64,000 nt of DNA. Origin: Acidiferrum sp963771295. Its GTDB lineage: Bacteria; Acidobacteriota; Terriglobia; Acidiferrales; UBA7541. Of the stretch, positions 27,312-37,046 are shown piece by piece; within the stretch, counting starts at the first letter, position 1; each line of letters begins with the position of its first letter. Both the position numbers and the translations under genes were made by a program. The DNA lies in contig CAVYTB010000009.1 in the NCBI GenBank assembly GCA_963771295.1, forward strand, positions 124,001 through 188,000, given 5' to 3'. The notes below the pieces were generated by a model, which saw nothing but the letters and a program-made list of their open reading frames with translations, was not told the origin of the DNA and searched no databases.

Positions 27312-27920
27312 ATGTTCCGCTCCCTTTTTGCTGCTGTGGTGCTCGTCGTAGTGCTGGTTGGATGCGGGTCGGAAGCACCCAAGCCCGCTGCGGAAGCTGA
27401 GAAGAAGCCCGAGGCCGAGAAAAAGCCCGAGGCGCCAGCCATTCCCGACGAAGTTCAGGATGTCGCGAAGAAACTGCTGGGAAGCGATGCCCAAGTGCTG
27501 CTGTACGGCGACCTGGCAAAAAATGGCAAGCAAGAATTCCTGGCGGCGAACGTGGTCCCCAATACTCCGAAAAGCGTGGTAGCCGGAACGGTGGTTACAC
27601 GCGCCGTAGTTGCGGAAAATGATGACGGCAAGTGGGTGGAACTGGTGCGCGCCGACGAGCACTTGAAAAATTCAAAGGGATATCTGGCGTTGACGCCGCT
27701 GCAAGCGGTAACCGGCTGGAAGCTGCAGTACGAAGACAGCCCGGAAAAAGGCATGTCGCTATACTTCACCCCGATCAAAGCCGGGACGAGCGAGCGAACC
27801 CTGCCCATCGCCGTCCGGTGGAATGCCACGACGAAGCGCTATCAATCGATGGACCCGTCGTACCAACACTTCCTTGGCGAAGCGGCATCGCTCGAAAATC
27901 CGAGGTCCAGTTTGCGATGA
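27312..27920 (+). CDS. Hypothetical lipoprotein
   Basis: 202 residues; ATG has AAAGGA five bases upstream. The signal MFRSLFAAVVLVVVLVGC ends in the lipobox LVGC, so it is lipid-anchored. It is followed by a charged Lys/Pro/Glu repeat (EKKPEAEKKPEAPA) as flexible linker and a globular part from about residue 45. The stop overlaps the start of the ABC exporter gene (ATGA), so translation is coupled and it may be a periplasmic or outer-membrane partner of the exporter. No family recognised. Confidence 0.8.
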   Translation: MFRSLFAAVVLVVVLVGCGSEAPKPAAEAEKKPEAEKKPEAPAIPDEVQDVAKKLLGSDAQVLLYGDLAKNGKQEFLAANVVPNTPKSVVAGTVVTRAVVAENDDGKWVELVRADEHLKNSKGYLALTPLQAVTGWKLQYEDSPEKGMSLYFTPIKAGTSERTLPIAVRWNATTKRYQSMDPSYQHFLGEAASLENPRSSLR

Positions 27921-29854
27921 GTACGGCGGCAACAGCTCCGCGAAAAGCAGCGACGAACCAGTCGAAGAAATCGACCTGGCAGAACCTGCGCGGGCTGGTG
28001 CCGTATCTCGGGCGCTACAAGGGCGCGATTGCGCTCGGGCTTCTCACTCTCGCTCTGATGGGCCTTATCGGAAACATCGTGCCGCTGGCAACCGGAATCA
28101 TCACCGACACATTAGCGGGAAGCCCCAGACCATTTTCGCATCCGATGCACGGCGTTGCGGGCTCGGTGGGCTCCGACGGGCTCGGCAGCTTAGTGCCGTA
28201 CTACCAACCCGACAGCCGGCAAACTTTGGCATTTTATTGCCTGGTGATGGTGGTGTGCATCGCGCTGAAGGGCTTGATGTCGTTCGCCACGCGGTGGATT
28301 CTGATCGGAATTTCCCGCGACATCGAATTTGATATTCGCAGCGACTTGCTGGACAAGCTGCTGGTAATGGAGCCGGAGTTTTACGTGCGCAATCGCACGG
28401 GCGAGTTGATGTCGCGCGCCACGAACGATCTGAACGCGGTGCGCATGGTGCTGGGCCCGGGAATCATGTATAGCGGCACCACCATCGTCACCATGGTGCT
28501 GGCGATTGCGTTGATGGTGCGATTGTCACCCTCGCTTACGCTGTGGGTGTTGCTACCGGTGCCCGTCGTGGCTGTCGCCGTGTGGTATTTCGGGCAAGTG
28601 ATCCACCGTCTGTACGAAAAAATCCAAGAATCGCTGGCGACGCTTTCGGCGCGGGTGCAAGAAAATTTGTCGGGCGTGCGGGTAATCCGCGCATACGCGC
28701 AGGAAAGCGCGGAAATGAAGGGATTCGACGGACCGAATCGCGAGTACGTTGCGCGAAACGTGCAACTGATCCGCACGTGGAGCATGTTCATGCCGTCGCT
28801 ACAGGCGATGATCGGGACTACTTTCCTGATTGTGCTGTGGCAAGGCGGTTACCGGTTCTTGCATGGGCAGATGTCGCTGGGTGCGCTGATCACATTCAAT
28901 ACTTACCTCGGATTTCTGGTGTGGCCGATGATCGCGCTGGGCTGGGTGACAAATATTTTTCAACGTGGCGCCGCTTCCATGGGGCGCTTGAATTATATTT
29001 TGGCCGCCAAGCCGCAAATTGATGATCGCGGCGCGAAGCTCGCCAAAGAAACTAGAGTTGACGGCAACATCGAGTTCCGAAATCTGACGTTTACGTATCC
29101 CACCAACATTTCCGGCAACGGCGCGGCCAACTCCAATGGACACAGCAAGGAAGCTCGGCCGGTTCTGAACAACATCAACCTGAAGATTCCCGCAGGTTCG
29201 ACTCTCGCGATCGTCGGACCAACGGGAAGCGGCAAGACGACGCTGGCGGCTCTGGTGGCGCGACTGTGGGAAGCTCCTGAAGGCGAAATCTTGATCGACG
29301 GCCATCCCATTCGCGAGTGGCCTCTGGAAACATTGCGGCGGGCAATTGGCTATGTGCCGCAGGATACCTATCTGTTCAGTGAAACGGTGGGCGAGAACAT
29401 TTCGTTTGGATTGCCCAACCATGAACCGGCGCGCGTGAGCGAAGCGGCAGACATTGCCGATTTGCACGGCGATGTCGAAGCGTTCGCAAAGAAATACGAA
29501 ACGATGGTGGGAGAACGCGGAATCACATTGTCTGGCGGGCAGAAACAGCGTTCGGCAATCGCGCGCGCGGTAGTGCGCGACCCGCGGATTTTGATACTGG
29601 ACGATTCCCTTTCCGCGGTCGATACGCAGACGGAAGAGAGAATTTTGGCGCGGCTGCGCGGCGTGATGCATGGCCGGACGACAATTTTGATCGCGCACCG
29701 CACGTCGACGGTGCGGGATGCGGACCAGATCGTGGTGCTGAAGGACGGGGAAATCATCGAGCATGGCACCCACGATGAGTTGCTGGAACGCGCCGGCTAC
29801 TACGCGGATTTGTACCAGAAACAGTTACTGGAAGAAGAACTCGAGCGGGCATGA
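27917..29854 (+). CDS. ABC exporter half-transporter with degenerate ATPase site
   Basis: 645 residues from the ATG overlapping the lipoprotein stop. The N-terminal half is a six-helix exporter domain (about 25-350); the C-terminal half is an ATPase: Walker A VGPTGSGKTT, signature LSGGQKQR, Walker B ILILDD, H-loop IAHRTST. The residue after Walker B is Asp (LDDSLSAVD) where the catalytic Glu should be, the mark of the inactive site in heterodimeric exporters. It probably pairs with the next gene's product, which has the Glu. An unusually long insert (about 75-105, Gly/Pro/Ser-rich) lies between the first two helices. Confidence 0.92.
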   Translation: MSTAATAPRKAATNQSKKSTWQNLRGLVPYLGRYKGAIALGLLTLALMGLIGNIVPLATGIITDTLAGSPRPFSHPMHGVAGSVGSDGLGSLVPYYQPDSRQTLAFYCLVMVVCIALKGLMSFATRWILIGISRDIEFDIRSDLLDKLLVMEPEFYVRNRTGELMSRATNDLNAVRMVLGPGIMYSGTTIVTMVLAIALMVRLSPSLTLWVLLPVPVVAVAVWYFGQVIHRLYEKIQESLATLSARVQENLSGVRVIRAYAQESAEMKGFDGPNREYVARNVQLIRTWSMFMPSLQAMIGTTFLIVLWQGGYRFLHGQMSLGALITFNTYLGFLVWPMIALGWVTNIFQRGAASMGRLNYILAAKPQIDDRGAKLAKETRVDGNIEFRNLTFTYPTNISGNGAANSNGHSKEARPVLNNINLKIPAGSTLAIVGPTGSGKTTLAALVARLWEAPEGEILIDGHPIREWPLETLRRAIGYVPQDTYLFSETVGENISFGLPNHEPARVSEAADIADLHGDVEAFAKKYETMVGERGITLSGGQKQRSAIARAVVRDPRILILDDSLSAVDTQTEERILARLRGVMHGRTTILIAHRTSTVRDADQIVVLKDGEIIEHGTHDELLERAGYYADLYQKQLLEEELERA

Positions 29855-31740
29855 GCAACGGTCACGAAGAAGAGGCACTCGGTAAAGCGTACGACTCGCG
29901 GCTGATGAAGCGGCTGCTGGAGTACCTGCGCCCGTACCGCTGGCGGGTGATCCTCGCATTGGCCCTTGTGGCGATCGTGACGCCTCTGGAGCTGGCGCCG
30001 CCGATTTTGTTCCAACGCGTCATTGATCGATTCCTGGTGCCTGGCGCTAGCGGCAGTATTCCGATGACCACAGCATGGCGCGGCGTAGTCCTGATCAGCG
30101 TCTTCTACCTGGGCGTGCTGATTTTCGATTTTCTGGCGCAATACATTCAAATCCGCATCATGCAGCGCGTTGGGCAGCAGACCATGTACGACATGCGCAC
30201 GGAAATTTTCGGGCACCTGCAGCGCTTGCCGATGAGTTATTTCGACCGCAATCCCGTTGGCCGGTTGATGACGCGCGTGACTACGGACGTGGACGCGCTG
30301 AACGATCTGTTCGCCGCCGGCGTCGTCACCATGATCAATGATTTTTTCCTGCTGGCGGTGATGGCCGGGCTGCTGTTCTGGCTGGACAAACGCCTGGCAT
30401 TCGACACCATGCTGGTGCTGCCTGCCATCCTGGTGGTGACGCTGGTTTTCCGCAAATACGTGCGTGAAGCAAACCGCAAAATCCGCACTGCCATCGCGCG
30501 AATCAATTCCTTCCTGCAGGAATATATTTCCGGGATGAGCGTGGTGCAGCTGTTTAACCGCGAAATGAAAGCGCGCGAAGAGTTTTCGAAGCGTAACAAG
30601 GACAACATGCTGGCGTGGCGCGACGCGATTCTGGCCTACGCGCTGTTCTATCCGGCGGTGGAATTCCTGAGCTTTGCGACCATCGCGCTGATCTACTGGT
30701 CCGGCGGAAACCGCATTTTGGGCCATGCACTCTCTCTCGGCGTACTGATCGAGTTCACCATGTTCGCCCAACGCTTTTTCCGGCCCATTCAGGACTTGAG
30801 CGAAAAATTCAACATCCTGCAATCGGCGATGGCCGCTTCCGAACGAATCTTCAAGTTGCTGGATGAGCCCATCACCATTGACTCGAATCCGAATGCGCAG
30901 ATCCAGGTGGCGCCGCGCGGAGAGATCGAGTTCCGCAACGTGTGGTTCTCTTATCGCAACGTCGAGGAACCGAAGGATGAAGACTGGGTTCTGCGGGACG
31001 TTTCCTTTCGCGTCGAACCGGGGCAGAATTTCGCAATCGTGGGCCACACGGGAGCCGGGAAGACTACGCTGATTTCGTTACTGCTGCGCTTCTACGATAT
31101 TCAGCGTGGGCAGATTCTGCTGGACGGCGTGGACATACGGCTACTCAACATGCAGGAGCTGCGCAAGAATTTCGGAATCGTGCTGCAGGATCCTTTTCTG
31201 TTTACCGGAACGCTGGAATCCAATGTGCGCCTGGGAACTCCAGGAATCACAGCCGAAACTGTCGAGCACGCGTTGCAAGAGGTCGGACTCGGCGAGTATT
31301 TGAAGGGTTTGCAGGAAGGACTGGCAAGCGAAGTGAACGAGCGAGGGTCAACGTTATCCGTGGGACAGCGGCAGCTGATCAGTTTCGCGCGCGCGTTGGC
31401 GCACAATCCGCGGTTTCTGATCCTGGACGAAGCGACATCCAGCGTGGACACCAAGACGGAGTTGCAGATCCGCGAAGCACTGGATCGCTTGCTGTCTGGC
31501 CGAACCGCGCTGGTGATTGCCCACCGCCTGAGTACCATTCAACACGCGGACCGAATTCTGGTATTCCACAAAGGACGCTTGCGGGAACAGGGCGCTCACC
31601 AGGATTTGTTGGCGCAGCGGGGAATATATTATCGTCTGTACCAGTTGCAATATAAGGAGCAGGAACTGCACGATGCCAACGGAAATCATCGTGCTGCGGG
31701 AACGACGCCTTTCCCGACGCCGTTGCCGGCCAGTGACTAG
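29851..31740 (+). CDS. ABC exporter half-transporter with canonical catalytic Glu
   Basis: 629 residues; overlaps the previous gene by ATGA. Exporter membrane domain about 20-340, ATPase about 365-600: Walker A VGHTGAGKTT, Walker B FLILDE with the catalytic Glu (LDEATSSVD), H-loop VIAHRLST. Its signature is LSVGQRQ instead of LSGGQ. Together with the Asp in the partner this gives the one-active-site arrangement of heterodimers such as TM287/288 and BmrCD. The pair likely exports lipid or drug-like molecules across the inner membrane; lpxB follows 12 bases later. Confidence 0.92.
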   Translation: MSNGHEEEALGKAYDSRLMKRLLEYLRPYRWRVILALALVAIVTPLELAPPILFQRVIDRFLVPGASGSIPMTTAWRGVVLISVFYLGVLIFDFLAQYIQIRIMQRVGQQTMYDMRTEIFGHLQRLPMSYFDRNPVGRLMTRVTTDVDALNDLFAAGVVTMINDFFLLAVMAGLLFWLDKRLAFDTMLVLPAILVVTLVFRKYVREANRKIRTAIARINSFLQEYISGMSVVQLFNREMKAREEFSKRNKDNMLAWRDAILAYALFYPAVEFLSFATIALIYWSGGNRILGHALSLGVLIEFTMFAQRFFRPIQDLSEKFNILQSAMAASERIFKLLDEPITIDSNPNAQIQVAPRGEIEFRNVWFSYRNVEEPKDEDWVLRDVSFRVEPGQNFAIVGHTGAGKTTLISLLLRFYDIQRGQILLDGVDIRLLNMQELRKNFGIVLQDPFLFTGTLESNVRLGTPGITAETVEHALQEVGLGEYLKGLQEGLASEVNERGSTLSVGQRQLISFARALAHNPRFLILDEATSSVDTKTELQIREALDRLLSGRTALVIAHRLSTIQHADRILVFHKGRLREQGAHQDLLAQRGIYYRLYQLQYKEQELHDANGNHRAAGTTPFPTPLPASD

Positions 31741-31752
31741 GCGTCCATTTCA

Positions 31753-32901
31753 ATGCCATCCATTCCTATTCTTCTTTCAGCCGGGGAAACTTCCGGAGAC
31801 ATGTACGCTGCGAGTTTAGCCAAGGCGCTGCAGGCCCGATTGGACGTGCAGATCTTCGGCATGGGCGGACCGCAGATGCGCGAAGCCGGCGTGGAAATCA
31901 TCACGGATTATTCCGAAGTGGCCGTCGTAGGCATTACGGAAATTGTGAAGCACTTGCCTTCGCTGCGCAGAGCCATGGAGCGAATGGTTGTGGAAGCGGA
32001 GAAACGAAAGCCGGCGCTGGCGATCTTGACGGATTTCCCGGGGTTTCATCTGCGGCTGGCACGTAAACTGCAGCCGCGGGGGATTCGCAACGTGTACTAC
32101 ATTTGCCCGCAATTCTGGGCGTGGCGGCCATGGCGCGCCAAATTAATCCGGCGGCGATTCGTGAAAGCTCTGTGTATTTTCCCGTTTGAAGAAAAGTTCT
32201 TTCGCGACGCCGGAGTTGCCGCCGACTTCATCGGGCATCCCCTGGTAGGAGCGGTGCAAGCCACGAAAGACCGAAAGCAATTCTGCGAGGCGCACGGATT
32301 GGATGCCGCGAAAACCGTGGTAACAATTTTGCCCGGAAGCCGAACCGGGGAGTTGACGCACCATCTACCGGTTTTGCAGGAGACATGCGCGCGAATCAAC
32401 GGAAAGAAACCCACACAATTCGTGGTGGCGGCGGCGCACCCCAAAATCGCAGAACAGATCAGTGCCGGATGGCCTAGCGGGCTTACGCTGCGGATTGTGG
32501 AAGGGGAAACTTACAACGCGCTGGCCGCTGCGGACGCCGCGATTGTGTCCAGCGGAACGGCAACGGTAGAGGCGGCGCTGCTGAATGTGCCGATGGTTGT
32601 GGTGTACCGGGTGTCGCCGTTGACGGCGACGTTGGCGAAGCCGCTGGTTCGGACGCCGTATTTTGCGATGGTTAACTTGATCGCGGAGAAGGAAGTAGTC
32701 CCGGAGTTGGTACAGGACGATTTTACCCCGGAAAAGGTGGCCGGGGAGACACTGCGGCTGCTGCAGGACCCCAACGCGCGAGCCAGCCAGCGCGAAGGCC
32801 TGGGAGAGGTAAGAAGGCGGCTGGGGCCTCCGGGAGCGGTGGAACGGGCGGCGGAGCTGATTGCCGGCATGATCGGAGGAGGCGCTGGCAACGCTTCATG
32901 A
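31753..32901 (+). CDS. lpxB: Lipid-A-disaccharide synthase
   Basis: 382 residues, GT19 family. Joins UDP-2,3-diacylglucosamine and lipid X to form the lipid A disaccharide at the inner membrane. Family marks: SAGETSGDMYAASLAKAL (about 7-24), FGMGGPQMREAGVE, FPGFHLRLARKL, YYICPQFWAWRPWRAKLI, DFIGHPLVGAV, and the sugar-nucleotide site LPGSRTGELTHHLP. It shows the organism is Gram-negative with lipid A. It follows the ABC exporter pair by 12 bases, so they may share a transcript. Confidence 0.95.
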   Translation: MPSIPILLSAGETSGDMYAASLAKALQARLDVQIFGMGGPQMREAGVEIITDYSEVAVVGITEIVKHLPSLRRAMERMVVEAEKRKPALAILTDFPGFHLRLARKLQPRGIRNVYYICPQFWAWRPWRAKLIRRRFVKALCIFPFEEKFFRDAGVAADFIGHPLVGAVQATKDRKQFCEAHGLDAAKTVVTILPGSRTGELTHHLPVLQETCARINGKKPTQFVVAAAHPKIAEQISAGWPSGLTLRIVEGETYNALAAADAAIVSSGTATVEAALLNVPMVVVYRVSPLTATLAKPLVRTPYFAMVNLIAEKEVVPELVQDDFTPEKVAGETLRLLQDPNARASQREGLGEVRRRLGPPGAVERAAELIAGMIGGGAGNAS

Positions 32902-32955
32902 GCCATTGTTATCCTATTATATAGTTCCCACGAAGGTGCTCCCGAAAGGAATGCG

Positions 32956-35112
32956 ATGACGCGACGTGGAAAGGTATGGACTGGGCTGGCGCCGGCCATC
33001 CTGCTGTTGACGGCTCTTGCCGGAGTGCGGACGGCGGCGCAAGAGACGCGAGGCCCGAGCTTTCTGGCCGAAAAGTATGAAGTTTCAACATACGTCGACA
33101 CGGCCTCGCAAGGCATCAACGCGATCGCGAAGATCGAGTTTCGGGCGCTTGAAGTGTCGCAAAACGTACGCGTAGAGTTGCATGAAAACCTGGATGTGAA
33201 GGAAGTGAAGGGGCCGGACGGGAAGCAACTGCAGTTTCAACGTGAGAATGACAACCCGTTGTTTGTGTATGTGACCTTGCCGCAACCGATCGGCGCAGGG
33301 AAAACCGTGTCGTTGACATTCACCTACGGTGGCTTCCTGGCCAACGAAGAGAATAGCCCGGTTCCGAACGTGCGCGTGGCATCGGTAGGAAAAGATTGGG
33401 TGTATCTGCTGCTGCCTTCACGATGGTTTCCGCTGACCAACTATCCCTCGAACCGCTATACCGGGACGTTCAAGTTGAATGTGCCGGACACGATGGCGGT
33501 GGCGGGCACGGGAAAGGCTGAGTCGCCGCAGCCAATAAAGCCGAAGTCATCCGCCGAGGGCAACCGGCTGATGTACACGTTCCACTGTGATCAGTCCGAA
33601 GCCAACGGATCATTTGTGGCGGGTCCGTTGCAGTTGAGTCCAAAACAGGCTGAAGGTATCGATGTGGCGGTTTATGCGCCGCGAGAGTATTCGGCAAGGG
33701 CGCAGGAATTCGCCAACGTGGTGGCGCACCAGGAGATCGTGTTTTCAGATTTGTTCGGGTCGCTGCCGGACGTCAACATGACGGTCATCCAATTGCCAAA
33801 CGGGACGCTGCGGGATTTCGCGGCGCCCGGCGTGATCATGCTGAGCCAGCGCGCCTGGGATCCGAAGGGCAGCGATCGCGAGATGAGCCGGTTGACGGCA
33901 ACGCAATGGTGGGGAATCCAGGTGTTGCCGGCGTCGGCGGCCGATGTGTGGATCACGGACGGATTAGCGCGATACTGCGAGGAGTTGTACGCGGAGCAGG
34001 CGTTTGGAAAAGAAGCGGGACTGAGGACGATTGACGACTTCGCTGTTGGCGCGCTGATGTACGAAGGCTCGGTGCCGGTGGCGCAAGCGGCGCGGTTGGT
34101 GCCCTATTCGAGCGAGTTCCGATCAGTGGTGCTGAACAAGGGCGCGATGCTGTTTCACATGCTGCGGGTGCAGATGGGCGATGTGCCATTCCGAACGTTG
34201 CTGCACAGCTTCTATGCAAAGTACGAGGGAAAGACAGCAACGATTCAGGATTTCGAGGCCTTGGCGGTTTCCACGGCGAATGCGGCCGCGAAACCCAATG
34301 AAGGTCCGCCAAACCTGCAGGGATATTTTGCACAGTGGCTGAATTCCACGGGGATCCCGGAATTTTCTTTGGAATATGTGGTTTACCGGACACGAAAGGG
34401 ATTCCGCGTGGTTGGAAAAGTTCACCAACCGCTGGACACCTTTCACATGCCGATGCAAATACGCATCGACACAGAAGGAAATCCGGAAACCAAGTGGATC
34501 GACGTGACGGGAACCGATTCCGACTTCATGGTTGAAACGTTTGGACGGCCGAAACCGGGCGGAATCAAGATCGATCCAAATAACTACGTGTTGAAGAGCA
34601 CTCCGAATCTGCGAGCTAGGGCAGCCATCGCACGCGGCGAAGAGTTGGCCGAAGCGGGCAAGTACTACGACGCGATTCTGCAGTATCAGAAGGCGCTCTC
34701 GATACAGCCAAATCGCTCGCTGGCAAATTTCAGGATGGGAGAAGCGTTCTTCTATCAGAAGAACTATCAGGCGTCGGCAAACGCATTTCGCGAAGCGCTG
34801 GCGACGGTGCCGGAGCCTTCGGAGAAGTGGACTGAAGTATGGAGTCACATTTACCTGGGTAAGATTTTTGACCTGCTGGGGCAGCGGGAACGCGCGCTGA
34901 ACGAGTACAGCAAAGCGCGAGCAACCAACGACAATACCGGCGGCGCGCAGGATGTGGTGGAAGCGCTGGTGAAGAAGCCGTATACCGAGGCAGGAATGCC
35001 GCCAATCACGCCGTCGAACAAGGACGCCTCGCAACAACAGAAGAAGCCTGCAGCGGATGTGCCTCCGCCAGCGTCAGGCGATAAGCCAACGTTCAAGAAG
35101 CCCTCACCGTAA
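32956..35112 (+). CDS. Secreted M1-peptidase-like protein lacking the zinc site, with C-terminal TPRs
   Basis: 718 residues with signal peptide (TGLAPAILLLTALAGVRTAAQ) and AAAGGA before the ATG. Residues about 30-200 match the beta-sandwich N-domain of M1 aminopeptidases; about 225-470 match the gluzincin fold. The catalytic HExxHQWWG is RLTATQWWG (about residues 314-322), so all three zinc/base residues are changed, and the downstream NEGFA is TDGLA. The GAMEN exopeptidase motif is also missing. It should therefore not be a peptidase. Two or three TPR units follow (about 555-680; AEAGKYYDAILQYQKALSIQP), then a Pro/Lys-rich tail. Possibly a binding or assembly protein in the periplasm. Confidence 0.85.
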   Translation: MTRRGKVWTGLAPAILLLTALAGVRTAAQETRGPSFLAEKYEVSTYVDTASQGINAIAKIEFRALEVSQNVRVELHENLDVKEVKGPDGKQLQFQRENDNPLFVYVTLPQPIGAGKTVSLTFTYGGFLANEENSPVPNVRVASVGKDWVYLLLPSRWFPLTNYPSNRYTGTFKLNVPDTMAVAGTGKAESPQPIKPKSSAEGNRLMYTFHCDQSEANGSFVAGPLQLSPKQAEGIDVAVYAPREYSARAQEFANVVAHQEIVFSDLFGSLPDVNMTVIQLPNGTLRDFAAPGVIMLSQRAWDPKGSDREMSRLTATQWWGIQVLPASAADVWITDGLARYCEELYAEQAFGKEAGLRTIDDFAVGALMYEGSVPVAQAARLVPYSSEFRSVVLNKGAMLFHMLRVQMGDVPFRTLLHSFYAKYEGKTATIQDFEALAVSTANAAAKPNEGPPNLQGYFAQWLNSTGIPEFSLEYVVYRTRKGFRVVGKVHQPLDTFHMPMQIRIDTEGNPETKWIDVTGTDSDFMVETFGRPKPGGIKIDPNNYVLKSTPNLRARAAIARGEELAEAGKYYDAILQYQKALSIQPNRSLANFRMGEAFFYQKNYQASANAFREALATVPEPSEKWTEVWSHIYLGKIFDLLGQRERALNEYSKARATNDNTGGAQDVVEALVKKPYTEAGMPPITPSNKDASQQQKKPAADVPPPASGDKPTFKKPSP

Positions 35113-35273
35113 AAGTAGTAGGGTGTATTTTCAATCCGGTTCAAGAAGCCCTTGCCAAGTGCAGCCGGGGAACTAATCCCATTTGCGATGCGTATTAACG
35201 GACGAAGAGGATGAAGGCGAAGGTGTGCACGGGACCTATGGTGTCGGCGTTCGTCCAAGGAAACAGGTGGGCC

Positions 35274-36755
35274 ATGAGAAGACTGCGAGGTTTCGCGGAA
35301 TTGGTAGCGGTGCTAGTGATTCTAGTCCCCTGCTCGTTGCACGCGCAGGGCGCTCTTGGACAAAACGAACCGCCATTGAAGAAGCCGGACCAGACAACAA
35401 TTGCGGCTCTGAAGAAACGCATACCGGAGTTGCTGAAGGAAAGCTCTGTGCCGGGACTTTCGTTGGCGTTGATTCGAGATGAGAAAACATACTGGGTGCA
35501 GGGATTCGGCGTGCGCGATGCGAAAACCGGGCAGCCCGTAACCGATGACACGATTTTTGAAGCAGCTTCGCTGAGCAAGCCGGTATTTGCTTATGGCGTG
35601 CTGAAACTGGTGGATCAAGGGAAACTGGACCTGGACGCGCCTCTGACCCGTTACCTGCCAAAGCCATATATCGAGGGAGACGCTCGTCTGGAAAAGATCA
35701 CGGCACGAATTGTGTTGAGCCATCGGACGGGTTTTCCGAACTGGAGACCAGGCGATGGGCTGACGATTCGCTTCACACCGGGAGAGCGATTCAGCTATTC
35801 GGGCGAAGGGTTCGTGTATCTGGCAAAAGTAGTGGAGCAGATAACAGGAAAACCATTGAATGGCTACATGACGGAGGCCGTGTTTCAGCCCTTGGGAATG
35901 AAGAGCAGCAGTTACGTGTGGCGGCCGGATTATGATGCGCGCACAGCGACCGGGCACGACCCGAGCGGCCGACCGGGAGAGAAGTGGAAACCGAATGAGG
36001 CGATCGCCGCATCCAGCCTGCACACAACGGCGGGAGACTACGCGCTGTTTGTTGAGGCGTTAATGAATGGTACCGGCCTGAAGCCGGAGACATTGCGAGA
36101 GATGGAACGGCCGCAGATCGCGGTGGATCCGACGTGCACGAATTGCGCGGACCGAGAGCCGAAAGAGCTATCGAAGAGCGTGTTTTGGGGGCTGGGAATC
36201 GGCATACAGGAGACTAAGCAAGGCGAATCACTATGGCATTGGGGCGACAACGGTTCGTTCAAATGCTATGTGGTAGCGTTTCCGAAGCAAAAGATCGGCG
36301 TAGTGATGTTTATGAATGGGGCGAATGGACTGTCGATCGCGAGCGAGGTTGTGCGGATCGCGATCGGAGGGGAGCAACCGGCCTTCCAATGGGTCAAGTA
36401 CGACCGCTACGATTCGCCTGCGATGCGGTTCGCCAAGGCGGGGCGGGAAAAAGGGGTTGAAGCGGCCGTCACAGAATTTCAGCCGGCCTTGCAGCAAGGG
36501 GAAATTTCCGAGGAAGCGATCAATTCGACTGGCTATCAGCTACTGGCGCTGAAGAAGACAGCGGATGCGATCCGCATTTTCCAGTTGAACGTGAAACTGC
36601 ATGCGGAGTCGTCGAATGCCTACGACAGCCTGGGCGAAGCCTATCTGGCGAATGGGGATAAGGAATTGGCGATCAAGAACTATGAGAAGTCGCTGGAGAT
36701 GAATGCGAAGAACAACAATGCCGTAGAGATGCTGAAGAAGCTCAAAGCAGAGTAG
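35274..36755 (+). CDS. Serine hydrolase, beta-lactamase/penicillin-binding-protein class C family, with TPR-like tail
   Basis: About 493 residues from ATG 35274, which gives a normal signal peptide (RRLRGFAELVAVLVILVPCSLHAQ) after AGGTGG. ATG 35211 is an alternative. The SxxK nucleophile motif is SLSK (EAASLSKPVFAYG); the second motif reads YSG (FSYSGEGF) instead of YSN; and HWGDNG stands in the third-motif position. This family includes class C beta-lactamases, D-aminopeptidases and esterases, so the substrate is open. The last 90 residues form TPR-like helices (AYDSLGEAYLANGDKELAIKNYEKSLE). Periplasmic. Confidence 0.88.
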   Translation: MRRLRGFAELVAVLVILVPCSLHAQGALGQNEPPLKKPDQTTIAALKKRIPELLKESSVPGLSLALIRDEKTYWVQGFGVRDAKTGQPVTDDTIFEAASLSKPVFAYGVLKLVDQGKLDLDAPLTRYLPKPYIEGDARLEKITARIVLSHRTGFPNWRPGDGLTIRFTPGERFSYSGEGFVYLAKVVEQITGKPLNGYMTEAVFQPLGMKSSSYVWRPDYDARTATGHDPSGRPGEKWKPNEAIAASSLHTTAGDYALFVEALMNGTGLKPETLREMERPQIAVDPTCTNCADREPKELSKSVFWGLGIGIQETKQGESLWHWGDNGSFKCYVVAFPKQKIGVVMFMNGANGLSIASEVVRIAIGGEQPAFQWVKYDRYDSPAMRFAKAGREKGVEAAVTEFQPALQQGEISEEAINSTGYQLLALKKTADAIRIFQLNVKLHAESSNAYDSLGEAYLANGDKELAIKNYEKSLEMNAKNNNAVEMLKKLKAE

Positions 36756-37046
36756 CGTTTGCTAGAAGTAATCCACTTTCCCCCTGTTTTTTGGAAGTGT
36801 TCATTCTAAGAGACTTGGCATTTCGCTAAGAACTTTAGAATGAACACTCACAAGGCCCGTGGGAAGTATTCATTCTAAAAGAGTTACAGAAGCAAAAACA
36901 ACGAAGCCAACACCCGCAGTGGCCGCACTGCGTCAGAACGCAGCCCACAAACTGACTATGAAGAGCAGACAGTCATCGACGTAGCTAGACTGGCACTCTA
37001 TTACTTAGATGTCAGTACAGTCGTTTGGAATTCGCCCGCGCCAACG
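36756..37046. other. Convergent intergenic region with inverted repeats
   Basis: No gene. AGTGTTCATTCTAA (36796-36809) and its exact reverse complement (36835-36848) flank 25 bases, and a third near-copy AGTATTCATTCTAA lies at 36865-36878. Further right, CTGCGT-CAGA-ACGCAG (36928-36943) is a small hairpin of the type seen at 42056. The serine hydrolase and carbonic anhydrase genes converge on it. Confidence 0.7.
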
